DNA of 64,000 nucleotides from Gemmatimonadota bacterium. Its GTDB lineage: Bacteria; JAAXHH01. Positions 20,058 to 29,736 of the stretch are shown here, piece after piece. The stretch is taken from the NCBI GenBank assembly GCA_009841265.1, contig VXMB01000014.1, positions 699,333 through 763,332 of the forward strand. Reading direction: 5' to 3'. Under the pieces are notes generated by a model. It was not told where the DNA came from. It was given only the letters and a program-made list of their open reading frames with translations, and did no database searches. Made by a program: the position numbers and the translations under genes. Position 1 is the stretch's first letter. Each line of letters starts with the position of its first letter.

Positions 20058-21467
20058 ATGATTGTCATGAAATTCGGCGGCACTTCCGTAGGCGGCGCGG
20101 ACGCTATTCGTCAAGTCGTCGAGATCGTCGCGAACTACCGCGAACACGATATGGTGGTGGTCCTGTCCGCCATGAGCAAGGTGACCGACGCGCTCCGTGC
20201 CATGGCGGCGCAGGCCTGCGAGGGTACGGAGCCCACGGCCTCCCTTTCTGCGCTGAGGAAACGCCACGAGGAGACGATCCATGCCCTGGCCGAAGGAAAA
20301 GAGCGGGAACAGGCTCTCGAGGTCTGTGCCGGGCTCATCGACGAACTGACGGGCATCCTGCACGGCATCACACTGCTCAGGGAGCTTTCCCCCCGTTCGG
20401 CCGACCTGGTCAGCTCCTTCGGCGAGCGCCTTTCCGTGGTCGTCGTCTCGGCCGCGCTCAGGTCGGCCGGCCTGTCGTCCCTGCCCGTCGACGCGCGGGA
20501 GTATGTGAAGACGAACGAGCGCTACACCGAGGCGGAGGTTAATTTCGCCGAGACGGACCGGCGGCTTTCGGCGGACCTGGCGCCGATGGTATCGAGTGCT
20601 CGCATACCGATCGTAACGGGGTTTATCGGATCCACCGACGAAGGCGTGACCACGACCCTCGGGCGGGGCGCTTCGGACTACACCGCCTCCCTGGTCGCCA
20701 GTGCGCTGCAGGCTGAGGAAGTATGGATCTGGACGGACGTGGACGGCGCGATGACGGCCGACCCGAGGATCGTCGAGGACGCCCGCGTCCTCAAGGAGAT
20801 TTCGTATCTCGAGGCCTCGGAGATGTCCTATTTCGGCGCCAAGGTACTCCATCCCATGACCATGCTGCCCGCGGTGAAACAGGAGATTCCCATCCGGATA
20901 CGGAACACCTTCCGGACCGGGCACAGCGGTACGCTCATCACTTCGCGCACCCGCGCCGCACCGCTGGGCGTGAAAGCCGTAACGAGTATCGACCGGCTCT
21001 GCCTGATCATGGTCGAGGGCACCAGCCTGAGCCGGACGCCGGATACCCACGCGCGGCTGTTCAAGACCACGGCGGACCGCAAGACCCAGGTCATCATGAT
21101 CACGCAGGCTTCCTCTGAACACGACATCTGCCTGGTCGTCGGCGAAGGAGACGGCCCGGGAACGGTCCAGGCGCTGAAGGAAGAATTCCGTCACGAGGTC
21201 GCCGAAGGCAGCCTGGAGGAAATCTCGGTTCAATCCGACCTGGCCGTGGTGGCCGTGGTCGGCGGCGGCATGAAGGGCACACCGGGCATCGCGGCCCGCA
21301 CATTCGGCATTCTCGGCGAACAAGGAATAAACATCATCGCCATCGCCCAGGGTTCGTCGGAGCTGAACATTTCATTCATCATCGGCCGGGACGACCTGCG
21401 GAAGACCGTCCAACTGGTGCACGCGTCCTTCGGACTGGGAGGGGACGGAGATTTTGAGCACGATTAA
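20058..21467 (+). CDS. lysC: Aspartate kinase
   Basis: A 469-residue kinase that phosphorylates aspartate, the first step to lysine, threonine and methionine. The N-terminal kinase motif is VMKFGGTSVGGADAIR; GRGASDYTASLVASALQAEEV and the WTDVDGAMTADPR segment are canonical. The C-terminal part holds ACT domains (VEGTSLSRTPDTHARLF; GGGMKGTPGIAARTFGILGE), so feedback inhibition is likely. Its end overlaps the TTG start of the homoserine dehydrogenase gene by 14 bases, making a split version of the ThrA arrangement. Curiously, it interrupts the Bat genes. Confidence 0.95.
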   Translation: MIVMKFGGTSVGGADAIRQVVEIVANYREHDMVVVLSAMSKVTDALRAMAAQACEGTEPTASLSALRKRHEETIHALAEGKEREQALEVCAGLIDELTGILHGITLLRELSPRSADLVSSFGERLSVVVVSAALRSAGLSSLPVDAREYVKTNERYTEAEVNFAETDRRLSADLAPMVSSARIPIVTGFIGSTDEGVTTTLGRGASDYTASLVASALQAEEVWIWTDVDGAMTADPRIVEDARVLKEISYLEASEMSYFGAKVLHPMTMLPAVKQEIPIRIRNTFRTGHSGTLITSRTRAAPLGVKAVTSIDRLCLIMVEGTSLSRTPDTHARLFKTTADRKTQVIMITQASSEHDICLVVGEGDGPGTVQALKEEFRHEVAEGSLEEISVQSDLAVVAVVGGGMKGTPGIAARTFGILGEQGINIIAIAQGSSELNISFIIGRDDLRKTVQLVHASFGLGGDGDFEHD

Positions 21468-22578
21468 TCTGTTTCAATTCGGCAAGGGCAATATCGGCGG
21501 TGCCTTGATCCGGCAGGTGGCGGACCGCGCCGGTTCTTTGGCCGAAACCACCGGCCTTTCCTTCGAATACATCGGCATCTGCGGCCGGAACCGGCTGATT
21601 TTCAATCCAGGAGGGCTCAACAAGGCGTTAAGCGGCCCCGGCGGCCTGGACCGACTGCTCGAAGACGGGGACAGCCGCAAGGACTACCCGGGCGCGGCCG
21701 CCATGATCGATCGCCTGCTGGGCGGTCCGGGCGGTCCGGGCGATCCGCCCGTGAACCTGTGCGTCGTCGACACCACGTCCGCCGAAATGACGGAAGTGCA
21801 CCTGGCCTGCCTTCGCCGGGGCGTACCGGTCGTGACGGCCAACAAGAAGCCCATCACCGACCGGAGCGCCGCCTACGAAGAGATCCGGCGGCTCGGCCGC
21901 GCCGACCGGATGCGGTACTGGTACGAAACGACCGCCGGCGCCGGCCTGCCCATCGTCAGCACCGTCAGGGAACTGGTGGATACCGGGGACGAGGTAACGC
22001 GGATCGCGGGATGCCTGAGCGGCACGCTGGGATATATCTGTTCCCAGCTCGACCACGGCCGGACCTTCTCCGAGATCGTGCGGGAGGCAAAGGAACTCGG
22101 GTACACGGAACCCGATCCACGGGACGACCTGAACGGGATGGACGTGGCCAGGAAGGCCTTGATCCTGGCCCGTGAGATCGGATACCGCCTTGAACTCGAC
22201 GACCTGGAGATCGAAGGCATGGTCTCCAACGCGCTGCTGGACGCACCGTCGGTGGACGCGTTCATGGCCATGCTGACCGGCGAAGACACGGCCTACGCGC
22301 AGCGGGTCGAATCCGGCGGAGATCGCGGCCAGGTGCTGCGGTACGTCGCCACGGTGGGAGAAGGCACGTGCCGGGTAGGCCTCGAAAACGTGGACCGGGA
22401 GAGTCCCCTGGGAAGCCTGGCCGGTCCGGACAACATGGTTGTGTGCACCACGAAGCGGTACCGGGACAACCCGCTGATCGTGCGGGGACCGGGCGCGGGG
22501 CCGGAGGTCACGGCGGGCGGCCTGTTCGGAGACCTGATCAAGGCGGCAAGGGCGCTGCCGGGCAGCGATCATCCATGA
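21454..22578 (+). CDS. hom: Homoserine dehydrogenase
   Basis: A 374-residue NAD(P)-dependent enzyme reducing aspartate semialdehyde to homoserine. The N-terminal Rossmann segment is [19 protein letters not shown]; catalytic-domain motifs are [31 protein letters not shown] and [17 protein letters not shown], with the conserved lysine in [13 protein letters not shown]. It resembles the C-terminal half of ThrA. A 9-bp tandem repeat (GGCGGTCCG x3, 21721-21747) inserts GGPGGPGDP in a surface loop of the NAD domain. There is no C-terminal ACT domain, so regulation probably rests on the kinase. Confidence 0.93.
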   Translation: MSTINLFQFGKGNIGGALIRQVADRAGSLAETTGLSFEYIGICGRNRLIFNPGGLNKALSGPGGLDRLLEDGDSRKDYPGAAAMIDRLLGGPGGPGDPPVNLCVVDTTSAEMTEVHLACLRRGVPVVTANKKPITDRSAAYEEIRRLGRADRMRYWYETTAGAGLPIVSTVRELVDTGDEVTRIAGCLSGTLGYICSQLDHGRTFSEIVREAKELGYTEPDPRDDLNGMDVARKALILAREIGYRLELDDLEIEGMVSNALLDAPSVDAFMAMLTGEDTAYAQRVESGGDRGQVLRYVATVGEGTCRVGLENVDRESPLGSLAGPDNMVVCTTKRYRDNPLIVRGPGAGPEVTAGGLFGDLIKAARALPGSDHP

Positions 22579-22605
22579 CCTTCATTCCAGATCCGGGAGC
22601 ATGAA

Positions 22606-23664
22606 ATGTCGACGAATGAAATCAAAGTAGGGGTCCTTGGCGCTACCGGGGCGGTCGGGCAGCGGTTCGTCCAGTTGCTCGAAGACCATCCGTGGTTCAG
22701 GATAACCGCCGTCGCGGCCTCGGAGCGGTCTGCCGGCAAACCCTACGCGGAAGCCGTGACCTGGCGGCTGGACACGCCGGTCCCGGAGTCCGTGCGCGCG
22801 CTGCCCGTCGCGCTTTGCGAACCGGGACTGGACTGCGACCTGGTGTTTTCGGGCCTGGATTCCGCGGTGGCCGGTCCGATCGAGGCGGCCTTCGCGGCGG
22901 CCGACTACGCCGTCGTCAGCAATTCGAAGAACCACCGCATGGACGAGGACGTGCCGCTGCTCGTTCCCGAGGTCAACGGGGACCATTGCGCGATCATCGA
23001 CTATCAGCGCAGACGCAGGGGGTATAACCGCGGGTTCATCGCGACCAATCCGAACTGCTCCACCATCGGCCTTACGATGGCGCTCAAGCCGATCGTCGAA
23101 CGCTTCGGCATACGGCAGGTCGCGGTCACCACCCTGCAGGCCCTGTCCGGGGCCGGTTACCCGGGCGTCCCCTCCCTCGAGATCCTCGATAACGTGCTTC
23201 CCTACATCGGGGAAGAAGAAGACAAGATGGAGCGGGAAACCCTGAAGCTGCTGGGCAGGTTCAGGGACAACCGGATCGAGCATGCCGGGATCGTCGTGAG
23301 CGCGCAATGCAACCGGGTACACGTCCAGGACGGCCACATGGAATGCGTTTCCGTCGCCCTGGAGAACAAGACCGATACGAACAGTCTCGCCGAGGCGTTG
23401 CGCAACCACCGGGGACCGCCCCAGGAACTCGGCCTGCCCTTCGCTCCGGCGCGCCCGGTCATCGTACGCGATGAACCGGACCGGCCGCAGCCGAGGATGG
23501 ACCGCGACGCCGAAAACGGCATGGCCGTGACGGTGGGCCGGATCCGGCCCTGTCCTGTGCTGGACATGAAATTCGTGTTACTTTCACACAACACCGTCCG
23601 GGGGGCCGCGGGTACGTCCATCCTGAACGCGGAGTTCCTGCGGACCCAGGGATACCTGGATTGA
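22606..23664 (+). CDS. asd: Aspartate-semialdehyde dehydrogenase
   Basis: A 352-residue enzyme reducing aspartyl phosphate to the semialdehyde. The nucleotide loop is [18 protein letters not shown] and the catalytic cysteine lies in [18 protein letters not shown]. The length and the [19 protein letters not shown] segment fit the archaeal/fungal-type Asd rather than the enterobacterial one. It completes the lysC-hom-asd pathway set and stops four bases before the BatD gene, which indicates one transcript. Confidence 0.95.
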   Translation: MSTNEIKVGVLGATGAVGQRFVQLLEDHPWFRITAVAASERSAGKPYAEAVTWRLDTPVPESVRALPVALCEPGLDCDLVFSGLDSAVAGPIEAAFAAADYAVVSNSKNHRMDEDVPLLVPEVNGDHCAIIDYQRRRRGYNRGFIATNPNCSTIGLTMALKPIVERFGIRQVAVTTLQALSGAGYPGVPSLEILDNVLPYIGEEEDKMERETLKLLGRFRDNRIEHAGIVVSAQCNRVHVQDGHMECVSVALENKTDTNSLAEALRNHRGPPQELGLPFAPARPVIVRDEPDRPQPRMDRDAENGMAVTVGRIRPCPVLDMKFVLLSHNTVRGAAGTSILNAEFLRTQGYLD

Positions 23665-23668
23665 ACCC

Positions 23669-25579
23669 ATGAAACGGTGCATGCAGACCGGTCTCATCGT
23701 ATTGCTGCTGCTCGGAGCACGGGCCGTGCCGGGTCAGGAAATCTCGGTCACGGCCGAGGTGAGCCGTACCCGGATGACGGTCGACGAGACGCTGATCCTG
23801 ACGGTTTCAGTCTCCGGCTCCGAACTGGGCGATGTCCCGAAACCCGTCCTGCCCGATATGCAGCCGTTCATCGTCATCGGCAGCACGTCTTCCTCCTCCT
23901 CCAGCTTCAACCTGGTGAACGGCAAACTGTCCTCCTCCCGGTCCGTGCGGTTCATCTATCAGTTGAAACCCCGGAGGACGGGCACTTTCGTCATCGACGC
24001 GGCCGAAGTGACGCTTGACGGCGTCGCCCACGAAACGACGCCGATCACGATCGAGGTTACGCCGGGCGCACAGGGTTCTTCGCAACCGGGCGCAACACGT
24101 GCCGCGCCGTCCGGCGGTTCACCGTCTACGGCCGCGGGTCAGTCCTCAGCCGCGGGTCTATCGCAGGATGCCGCCGGCACGCCGGACCTGGAGGATACGG
24201 TCTACATCCGGACCAACGTGGACAAGCGGCGGGCCTACCTGGGCGAGCAGGTAACAGTGACCTATACGCTATACACCCGTCTGGGCCTGTCGAACGCCCG
24301 TTACGACGTGGTCCCCTCCTACACCGGCTTCTGGATGGAGGAGCTCTTCTCCGCCCATCACCTCGACTTCAAGGAAGAAATCATCGGCGGCCGAAGGTAC
24401 GCCGTCGCGAAGCTGCGAGACATCGCCCTTTTCCCCACCGTGACGGGAGAACTGAAACTCGAGCCGTTGTCGATGATCTGTGACGTGCAGGCCGAACGGT
24501 CCCGCAGAAGTCTCTTCGACAGCTTTCTCTCCGATCCCTTCGACACGTTTTTCTCGAATACGCGCCAGATCAGGGTGGTGTCCGGCGAGCAGACCGTGCA
24601 GGTGCTGCCGCTGCCGGGCGAGGGCCGCCCCGACGGTTTCCGCAACGCGGTGGGCGACTTCTCGCTCAAGGCGATGGTGGATCAGGCCACCACGGAAGTG
24701 AACCAGCCCGTGACGCTGACGATCGAGCTGACCGGAGAAGGCAACCTGAAGACCGTGGAGGATCCCGAACTGCCGCCGCTCGGTGATTTCAAGGAATACC
24801 AGTCCGGCAACCGGGCGGAGTACGCGTCCGGCAGGCTGCGGATCTCCGGTACCAAGACCTGGGATCACGTGCTCATCCCCACGGTACCCGGCGACCATGC
24901 CATCGCTTCGCTGGCCTTTCCCTTCTTCGATCCCGATACGGACGCCTACCGGGTTACGACGACCGAACCGATAACGATTTCCGTCCTGCCGGCCAGCGGA
25001 TCGCAGGCGGCCGTCGTCGGCATGCCGCGCAGATCGGTCGTCCGGCAGATCCGCGAAGATATCCAGTACATCAAACCCGAAACGGCCTACCTGGGCGACC
25101 AGGGCGAGGTCCTGTTCCGGTCGACCTGGTACTTGCTGCTGCATGTCTTGCCCGTCGCGGCGATCCTGGCGACGGTCCTGTACCGGTCCCACGCCCATCG
25201 CCTGCGGCGCGACACCAGTTTCGCCCGGCGGCGCCGGGCGAGAAGCACCGCCTTCGGCCTGCTGCGCCGGTCCCGGGAGCAGCTGGAACAGGGCGCGCTC
25301 GACCAGGCCTTCACCGGCATTTCTAACGCGTTGTACGGTTACGTCGCCGACAGGTGCAACCTGCCGACGGCCGGCCTGACGTCCCCCCGCGTCGTCGAAC
25401 TGCTCAGGCAACGGGGCGTGGACGAAGACACGGCTGACCTGGTCAGGGACTGCCTGGACGCTTGCGACCTGGCCCGGTTTGCCCCGACGGCGCATACGGC
25501 GGAACACGCCGGCGACCTGCACGACAAAGCCCGGAACGGTATCGAAACCATCGAATCCCAGCTATCCCGAGACCGTTGA
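23669..25579 (+). CDS. batD: BatD, oxygen-tolerance family membrane protein
   Basis: A 636-residue protein with a signal peptide (GLIVLLLLGARAVPGQ), a large periplasmic part starting with the BatD motif SVTAEVSRTRMTVDETLILTVSVSG (split here as two strands), and a second membrane helix near residue 495 (LLLHVLPVAAILATVLY) followed by a cytoplasmic helical tail. A Ser/Gly/Ala-rich linker lies around residue 140. It is the long counterpart of the BatD-like protein before BatA. It begins four bases after asd and its stop overlaps a possible TTG start of the next gene. Confidence 0.9.
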   Translation: MKRCMQTGLIVLLLLGARAVPGQEISVTAEVSRTRMTVDETLILTVSVSGSELGDVPKPVLPDMQPFIVIGSTSSSSSSFNLVNGKLSSSRSVRFIYQLKPRRTGTFVIDAAEVTLDGVAHETTPITIEVTPGAQGSSQPGATRAAPSGGSPSTAAGQSSAAGLSQDAAGTPDLEDTVYIRTNVDKRRAYLGEQVTVTYTLYTRLGLSNARYDVVPSYTGFWMEELFSAHHLDFKEEIIGGRRYAVAKLRDIALFPTVTGELKLEPLSMICDVQAERSRRSLFDSFLSDPFDTFFSNTRQIRVVSGEQTVQVLPLPGEGRPDGFRNAVGDFSLKAMVDQATTEVNQPVTLTIELTGEGNLKTVEDPELPPLGDFKEYQSGNRAEYASGRLRISGTKTWDHVLIPTVPGDHAIASLAFPFFDPDTDAYRVTTTEPITISVLPASGSQAAVVGMPRRSVVRQIREDIQYIKPETAYLGDQGEVLFRSTWYLLLHVLPVAAILATVLYRSHAHRLRRDTSFARRRRARSTAFGLLRRSREQLEQGALDQAFTGISNALYGYVADRCNLPTAGLTSPRVVELLRQRGVDEDTADLVRDCLDACDLARFAPTAHTAEHAGDLHDKARNGIETIESQLSRDR

Positions 25580-25599
25580 GAGCCACCGCGATTCACGAT

Positions 25600-26472
25600 A
25601 TGCGCGCGGATGGCCCGGCGGCCGTCTCTAACCCGGATCGGAGACCGGAAGCCCGGGGTTTTCGACGCCTGGTCGCGGGTTTTCGAAACCTGGTCGTGGG
25701 GGCTCGACACCTGGTCGCGGGACTGGGCCTGGCCGTCCTGGCCATTGGCCTTGCGGCCGCTGGTTGCGCCGAAGACGCGGTGGACCGGCAGACCACGGAG
25801 TTGTACCGCCAGGGCAACCTGCTGTACGAGGGCGGGAAATTCGCGGAGGCCAGCCGGACGTACGAACGCATCATTGAACGCGGGGTACGCAATGGGCACG
25901 TGTATTACAACCTGGGGAACGCCTATTACAAGCAGGATCGGATCGGCTTGGCCATCCTGGCCTACGAGCGGGCGACCCGCCTCCTGCCCCGGGACGTGGA
26001 CCTGCACAACAACCTGGACCTCGCGAAGGAACGGACGACGGACCAGATCGCGGGCGAAGTGCCGTGGTTCGGCCGGCAGGCGCTGGACGGCGTGACGGTG
26101 AACGAAGCCACGGTCGCCGCCACCTCGGCCGGATTCCTCGCGTCGCTGGCGCTGGTGGGCTTTCTGCTCGCGAGACGGCCGCGCACGCGGTCCGCGATTG
26201 GTTACGCGCTCCTGGTCTCCTGCCTCGTGCTGCTCATGGCCGCCGGGTTCCTGGGCATCAAGATCTACGACAGCCTGGTGAACGAGGAGGCGATCGTCCT
26301 GCGGCCGACGGCCGTGGTCAGAACGGGGCCCGACGTATCATCCGAACCGGTTTTCACGCTGCACGAAGGCGCCAAGGTCCAACTGGTCGAACACCGGGAC
26401 GACTGGCTCCGAATCCGCCTGCCGGACGGAAAGAACGGCTGGCTGTCACAGGACGATCTCGAGGGCATCTGA
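25600..26472 (+). CDS. BatE-like TPR/SH3 lipoprotein
   Basis: A 290-residue protein matching BatE in order of parts: signal sequence with lipobox (LAIGLAAAGC), two TPR units (LLYEGGKFAEASRTYERII; AYYKQDRIGLAILAYERAT), two membrane helices (FLASLALVGFLLA; LLVSCLVLLMAAGFLGI) and a C-terminal bacterial SH3 domain (ending GWLSQDDLEGI). Before the signal peptide, a 21-bp DNA repeat adds three RxLVxG units. The ATG is my choice; an in-frame TTG at 25576, inside TTGA at the BatD stop, is an alternative coupled start. Confidence 0.8.
   Translation: MRADGPAAVSNPDRRPEARGFRRLVAGFRNLVVGARHLVAGLGLAVLAIGLAAAGCAEDAVDRQTTELYRQGNLLYEGGKFAEASRTYERIIERGVRNGHVYYNLGNAYYKQDRIGLAILAYERATRLLPRDVDLHNNLDLAKERTTDQIAGEVPWFGRQALDGVTVNEATVAATSAGFLASLALVGFLLARRPRTRSAIGYALLVSCLVLLMAAGFLGIKIYDSLVNEEAIVLRPTAVVRTGPDVSSEPVFTLHEGAKVQLVEHRDDWLRIRLPDGKNGWLSQDDLEGI
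25659..25721. repeat. 21-bp direct repeat in batE N-terminus (3 copies)
   Basis: Three contiguous 21-bp units (25659-25679, 25680-25700, 25701-25721), each of form TTTTCGACGCCTGGTCGCGGG with two to four changes, coding FRRLVAG, FRNLVVG, ARHLVAG just before the hydrophobic signal core. Confidence 0.9.
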
Positions 26473-26539
26473 CCCGCGCCGCGCCATCCTCGGTTCGATT
26501 TAAGCATTCAAACCTACCACAGGAAGACGGAACACGCCC

Positions 26540-27739
26540 ATGTTTACTTCCATTTCCGATCCGCAGACCCAGCCCATCGATCCCGAAGACCGGGCCTACT
26601 GGTCTCAGGTCCGGTCCCAGTTCATGCTTGAACCGGGCCACGCCTATCTCAACAACGCCGCCCTGGGCATGCCTCCCAAGCCCGTTCGGGATGCCGTCGC
26701 CGCGGGATTCCGCCTGATGTCCGAGAACCCGTCGAAGGCCAAGCGGGATTTCCACGGCTACATCGAGTCCGAGCTCAGGCCCGCCATGGCGAGTTTCCTG
26801 GGTGCGGAGACGGGTGAAATCGCCCTGGCGCGCAATGCGACCGAGGGACTCTATCATATCGTAAACGGACTGGGCCTGGCGCCGGGAGACGGGGTCCTGA
26901 TGACTACGCAGGAGCATCCCAGCGCGGTGAAGCCCTGGAAGGTAAGGGCGGAGCGATACGGTATCGAGGTCCGGGAAGTCCATATCCCCAGCCCGCTGGT
27001 GGGAGCGGACGACATCCTGGAACGAATCTCCGCGGCGATCGACGGGCGGACGAAAGTGCTCTTCTTCTGTCACGTCACCCGGGGGGGTTACCTGTATCCG
27101 GTAAAAAGGCTCTGCGCCATGGCCAGGGATAAGGGGTTGATATCGGCCGTCGACGGCGCCCAGGCGGTGGGGATGCTGCACGTCGACCTGGCCGAGGTCG
27201 GCAGCGACCTGTACACCAACAGCCTGCACAAGTGGTTCCTCGGTCCCGCCGGCACGGGATTCCTCCATGTCACCCGCGCCATGCAGCCCTCCTTCAGCAC
27301 CCTCTACGCGCCGGAGGCCGAACCCGGCGGCGACGCGCGCCGTTACGAAATCCAGGGAACCTACGACCTGCCCGTGCGCGCGGCCCTCGGCACCGCCCTG
27401 GATTTCCTGAACCGCATCGGAATTGGCAATATCGAGCGGCGCCTGCGCATGCTGTCGGACTACCTGAGAAAGGCCCTGCTGGAAGTCCCCGGGCTACGGC
27501 TGCTCACCAGCCTGTCCCACGACATCTCGTCTCCGGGTTCCACCATCTTCGAGTTCGACGGGATCGACGCGGCGCGGTGGCGCGGTCCCATGGAGGAGGA
27601 AGCGCAACTCCACGTGGACGATCATGACCGGGACGGCCATCGGGGCCTCCGCATCTCCACCCACTACTACAACACGACGGACGAAATCGACCGGTGCGTC
27701 GAGAAGCTTAAAGAAATGGCACGGCGGGACGGGCGTTAA
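26540..27739 (+). CDS. Class V aminotransferase (cysteine desulfurase-like)
   Basis: A 399-residue PLP enzyme of aminotransferase class V. It shows AYLNNAALGMPP near the start, the active-site aspartate in AVDGAQAVGMLHVDL, and the PLP lysine in NSLHKWFLGPAGTGFLHV. The closest familiar types are isopenicillin N epimerase-like and selenocysteine lyase/cysteine desulfurase-like proteins; no mobile cysteine loop is evident, so desulfurase activity is doubtful. It starts 67 bases after the Bat run and ends 11 bases before a convergent sulfotransferase gene. The substrate is unknown. Confidence 0.87.
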   Translation: MFTSISDPQTQPIDPEDRAYWSQVRSQFMLEPGHAYLNNAALGMPPKPVRDAVAAGFRLMSENPSKAKRDFHGYIESELRPAMASFLGAETGEIALARNATEGLYHIVNGLGLAPGDGVLMTTQEHPSAVKPWKVRAERYGIEVREVHIPSPLVGADDILERISAAIDGRTKVLFFCHVTRGGYLYPVKRLCAMARDKGLISAVDGAQAVGMLHVDLAEVGSDLYTNSLHKWFLGPAGTGFLHVTRAMQPSFSTLYAPEAEPGGDARRYEIQGTYDLPVRAALGTALDFLNRIGIGNIERRLRMLSDYLRKALLEVPGLRLLTSLSHDISSPGSTIFEFDGIDAARWRGPMEEEAQLHVDDHDRDGHRGLRISTHYYNTTDEIDRCVEKLKEMARRDGR

Positions 27740-27750
27740 GCGCGGCCGGC

Positions 27751-28470
27751 TCAGACGTCGTATCCCAGCTCCACCAGCGCTTCGCCCAGAAGGTCCATCG
27801 GGAGCGCGCCTTCGGCCTTCTTCCACCGCCCCACCGCTTCGGGCCGCACGACGATACGGCTCAGGGAGATGTCGAGATAGGCTTCAAGCCGTCGGAGGGT
27901 CTCTTCCTGTTTCAGCACGAAGTCTTCGAACCGGACGGTCACGAGGTGGCCGGGGACCGGCGTCGCCTTCATGAGCCGGTACTGGTACAGCCACGAAATC
28001 GCCCGCTGCCGCCTGATGTCCGCCGTGTCCGGATACGCAATGCCGAAGTCACCGAGATCGTCGGTCCGGTGCCGGGCGAGGATGCCGTCCCTCGGGTCCC
28101 GGATCCAGTGGATGTACCGGATATCGGGATACATGCGGACGATCCACGGATAGATGAGCGTGGTTTCCGGCAGTTTCCAACCGCGGAAAGGAGCCCCGTT
28201 TTCCAGCACATCCGCCAGGTAGGCTTCCACCTTCTCCACGAATTCCGGGTCGATGTCCATTCCCAGCACCTCTGAGAAATCCCAGGAAGTGCCACCGGTC
28301 CACCGGACGTACTTCGCAAAGATCCGGCAGGCGTCATACAGGTCGTGCGGGGGTACCTTGTCGCCCGAGGCGTTGATCGTCCGACCCATGTAGACACCGC
28401 TGGTGTATAGCGTGTGGGACATGGCCCGCGTGCCGGAGTGTCCCCGGCCAATAATGGTAATGATGGGCAT
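27751..28470 (-). CDS. Sulfotransferase family protein
   Basis: A 239-residue probable PAPS-dependent sulfotransferase. The N-terminal ITIIGRGHSGTRAMSHTL is the 5'-phosphosulfate-binding loop, and YIHWIRDPRDGILARH the 3'-phosphate-binding motif. The C-terminal part contains VTVRFEDFVLKQEETLRRLEAYL, also typical. The open frame continues upstream through surE in another frame; I take the first ATG before the binding loop, although no good ribosome binding site is seen. With the PAPS-forming cys operon at 54-57 kb, it suggests sulfation of a metabolite or surface sugar. The acceptor is unknown. Confidence 0.83.
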   Translation of the reverse strand: MPIITIIGRGHSGTRAMSHTLYTSGVYMGRTINASGDKVPPHDLYDACRIFAKYVRWTGGTSWDFSEVLGMDIDPEFVEKVEAYLADVLENGAPFRGWKLPETTLIYPWIVRMYPDIRYIHWIRDPRDGILARHRTDDLGDFGIAYPDTADIRRQRAISWLYQYRLMKATPVPGHLVTVRFEDFVLKQEETLRRLEAYLDISLSRIVVRPEAVGRWKKAEGALPMDLLGEALVELGYDV

Positions 28471-28544
28471 GGTCTGGACCCGGTGGACGGTGACTGCCGT
28501 CTGAAAAGGATCAGCAGGTTCCTTCAGGAAATCGGTGGGATAGA

Positions 28545-29228
28545 TCAGACCCGGATCATCGACAGGGAGATATGCCCGCTGAAGCACTGGTCGATATCGG
28601 AGCCGGGCTTCCGGTGCCGTTCGTGATAATTCCCTTTGTGCAGGTAACCGTCTTCGGTCGGCGTGAACGTGATGCGGAAGGGACTCGTGTCCACCGGAGT
28701 GGATTTGACCTCCAGGCGGGTTTTGTCGTGATCCGGGTGGGGGAGGTTGACGTTGTAGAAAACCCCGGTTTCCGGTTCCTCGCGCAGCAGGCGTTCCAGG
28801 ACCGGCCGCAGCCGTTCCGCGGCCAGCGGCCAGTCGATCTTCCGGCCGTCCGCCGTGTAATGCGACAGCGCCATGGCCTTGAAGCCGTGGATGGCGCCCT
28901 CCCTGGCGGCGGCCACCGTGCCGGATTCGTAGACGTCCACCCCTAGATTGCCCCCGTTGTTGATACCGGACAGCAACCAGTCCCCGTCGGTCGCAAGCTG
29001 GTTGACCGCCAGGCGCGCACAGTCGGCGGGCGTGCCCCATACCCTGTACCTGCGGCCCCCGAGTTCATCCACGCGAATGGGCTGGTTGTTGGTCAACTGG
29101 TGTGCCGCGCCCGACTGTACTTCCGCCGGGGCGACCACGACCACTTCACCCCACTGCGACGCCAGGCCTTCGAGCGTAAGCAGGCCCGGTGCCTCGATGC
29201 CGTCGTCGTTGGTGACAATCAGTTTCAC
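28545..29228 (-). CDS. surE: 5'/3'-nucleotidase SurE
   Basis: A 227-residue metal-dependent phosphatase of nucleoside monophosphates. The N-terminal KLIVTNDDGIEAPGL contains the DD metal pair; VVVAPAEVQSGAAHQLT and SGINNGGNLGVDVYESGTVAAAREG are the other family motifs. Compared with the usual APxxxxSGxxxxxT, this version reads SGAAHQLT, within family variation. The length is slightly short of typical. It lies six bases after a small hypothetical gene on the same strand and ahead of the sulfotransferase gene, so a three-gene unit is possible. Confidence 0.93.
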   Translation of the reverse strand: MKLIVTNDDGIEAPGLLTLEGLASQWGEVVVVAPAEVQSGAAHQLTNNQPIRVDELGGRRYRVWGTPADCARLAVNQLATDGDWLLSGINNGGNLGVDVYESGTVAAAREGAIHGFKAMALSHYTADGRKIDWPLAAERLRPVLERLLREEPETGVFYNVNLPHPDHDKTRLEVKSTPVDTSPFRITFTPTEDGYLHKGNYHERHRKPGSDIDQCFSGHISLSMIRV

Positions 29229-29234
29229 AGCGGC

Positions 29235-29489
29235 CTACTTGCCCTGGGCAGTGGATTTACCGGACGGTCCGGATGGTCCGCCATGCGGTTCGGATGGGCC
29301 GGATGGGTGCGGACCGCCCGTTTCCCGGTCGTCGCCCTTGCCGCCCGTTTCCCCGTGGTTGCCCCTGCCCTTCAACCGGCGCCAGCAGGGATAGATCAGG
29401 CGGACTAAAGGATAAATCGTCAGGACGGCGAGTACGCCGCTGATGCATTGTATGGCGCGGGCCAGGCGTAGATTGTGCTTTCTTCTCAT
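29235..29489 (-). CDS. Small hypothetical protein with Gly/Pro-rich tail
   Basis: About 84 residues. A basic N-terminus (MRRKHNLRLARAIQ) precedes one likely membrane segment (CISGVLAVLTIYPLVRLIY), then a low-complexity hydrophilic tail with GGPHPSGPSEPHGGPSGPSG, coded by imperfect GGTCCGGAT-type repeats. I recognise no family. An ATG two codons earlier (29495) is equally possible; neither has a clear ribosome binding site. It ends six bases before surE on the same strand. Some of the tail may be repeat-derived padding rather than functional sequence. Confidence 0.45.
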   Translation of the reverse strand: MRRKHNLRLARAIQCISGVLAVLTIYPLVRLIYPCWRRLKGRGNHGETGGKGDDRETGGPHPSGPSEPHGGPSGPSGKSTAQGK

Positions 29490-29512
29490 ACACATTTCGT
29501 CGAATTGGCATT

Positions 29513-29547
29513 AAAAAAGCGACCGGTCCCGGATACTGACCGATCGC
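29513..29547 (-). terminator. Intrinsic terminator, minus strand
   Basis: On the minus strand GCGATCGGTC (29547-29538) pairs with GACCGGTCGC (29528-29519), ten base pairs with one wobble, followed by six T (29518-29513). It should end transcription from the PspC operon and separate it from the small ORF-surE unit. Confidence 0.85.
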
Positions 29548-29736
29548 GAAATACGCTAGTCATCTAAACGCCACTTGTCAAGCCGATTCAAGGGGTCCGG
29601 TACGAAACCGGGCGGGGAAACTTGAGGCCGGTACCGGACGGGAGGTACGGACGGTTGACGGCAGGCATGAGCCGGTACGGGCGCGGGTGGCGGATCGTTT
29701 CCGGACGTCGTTCGGTTCGACGCGGCAGGTCACATG

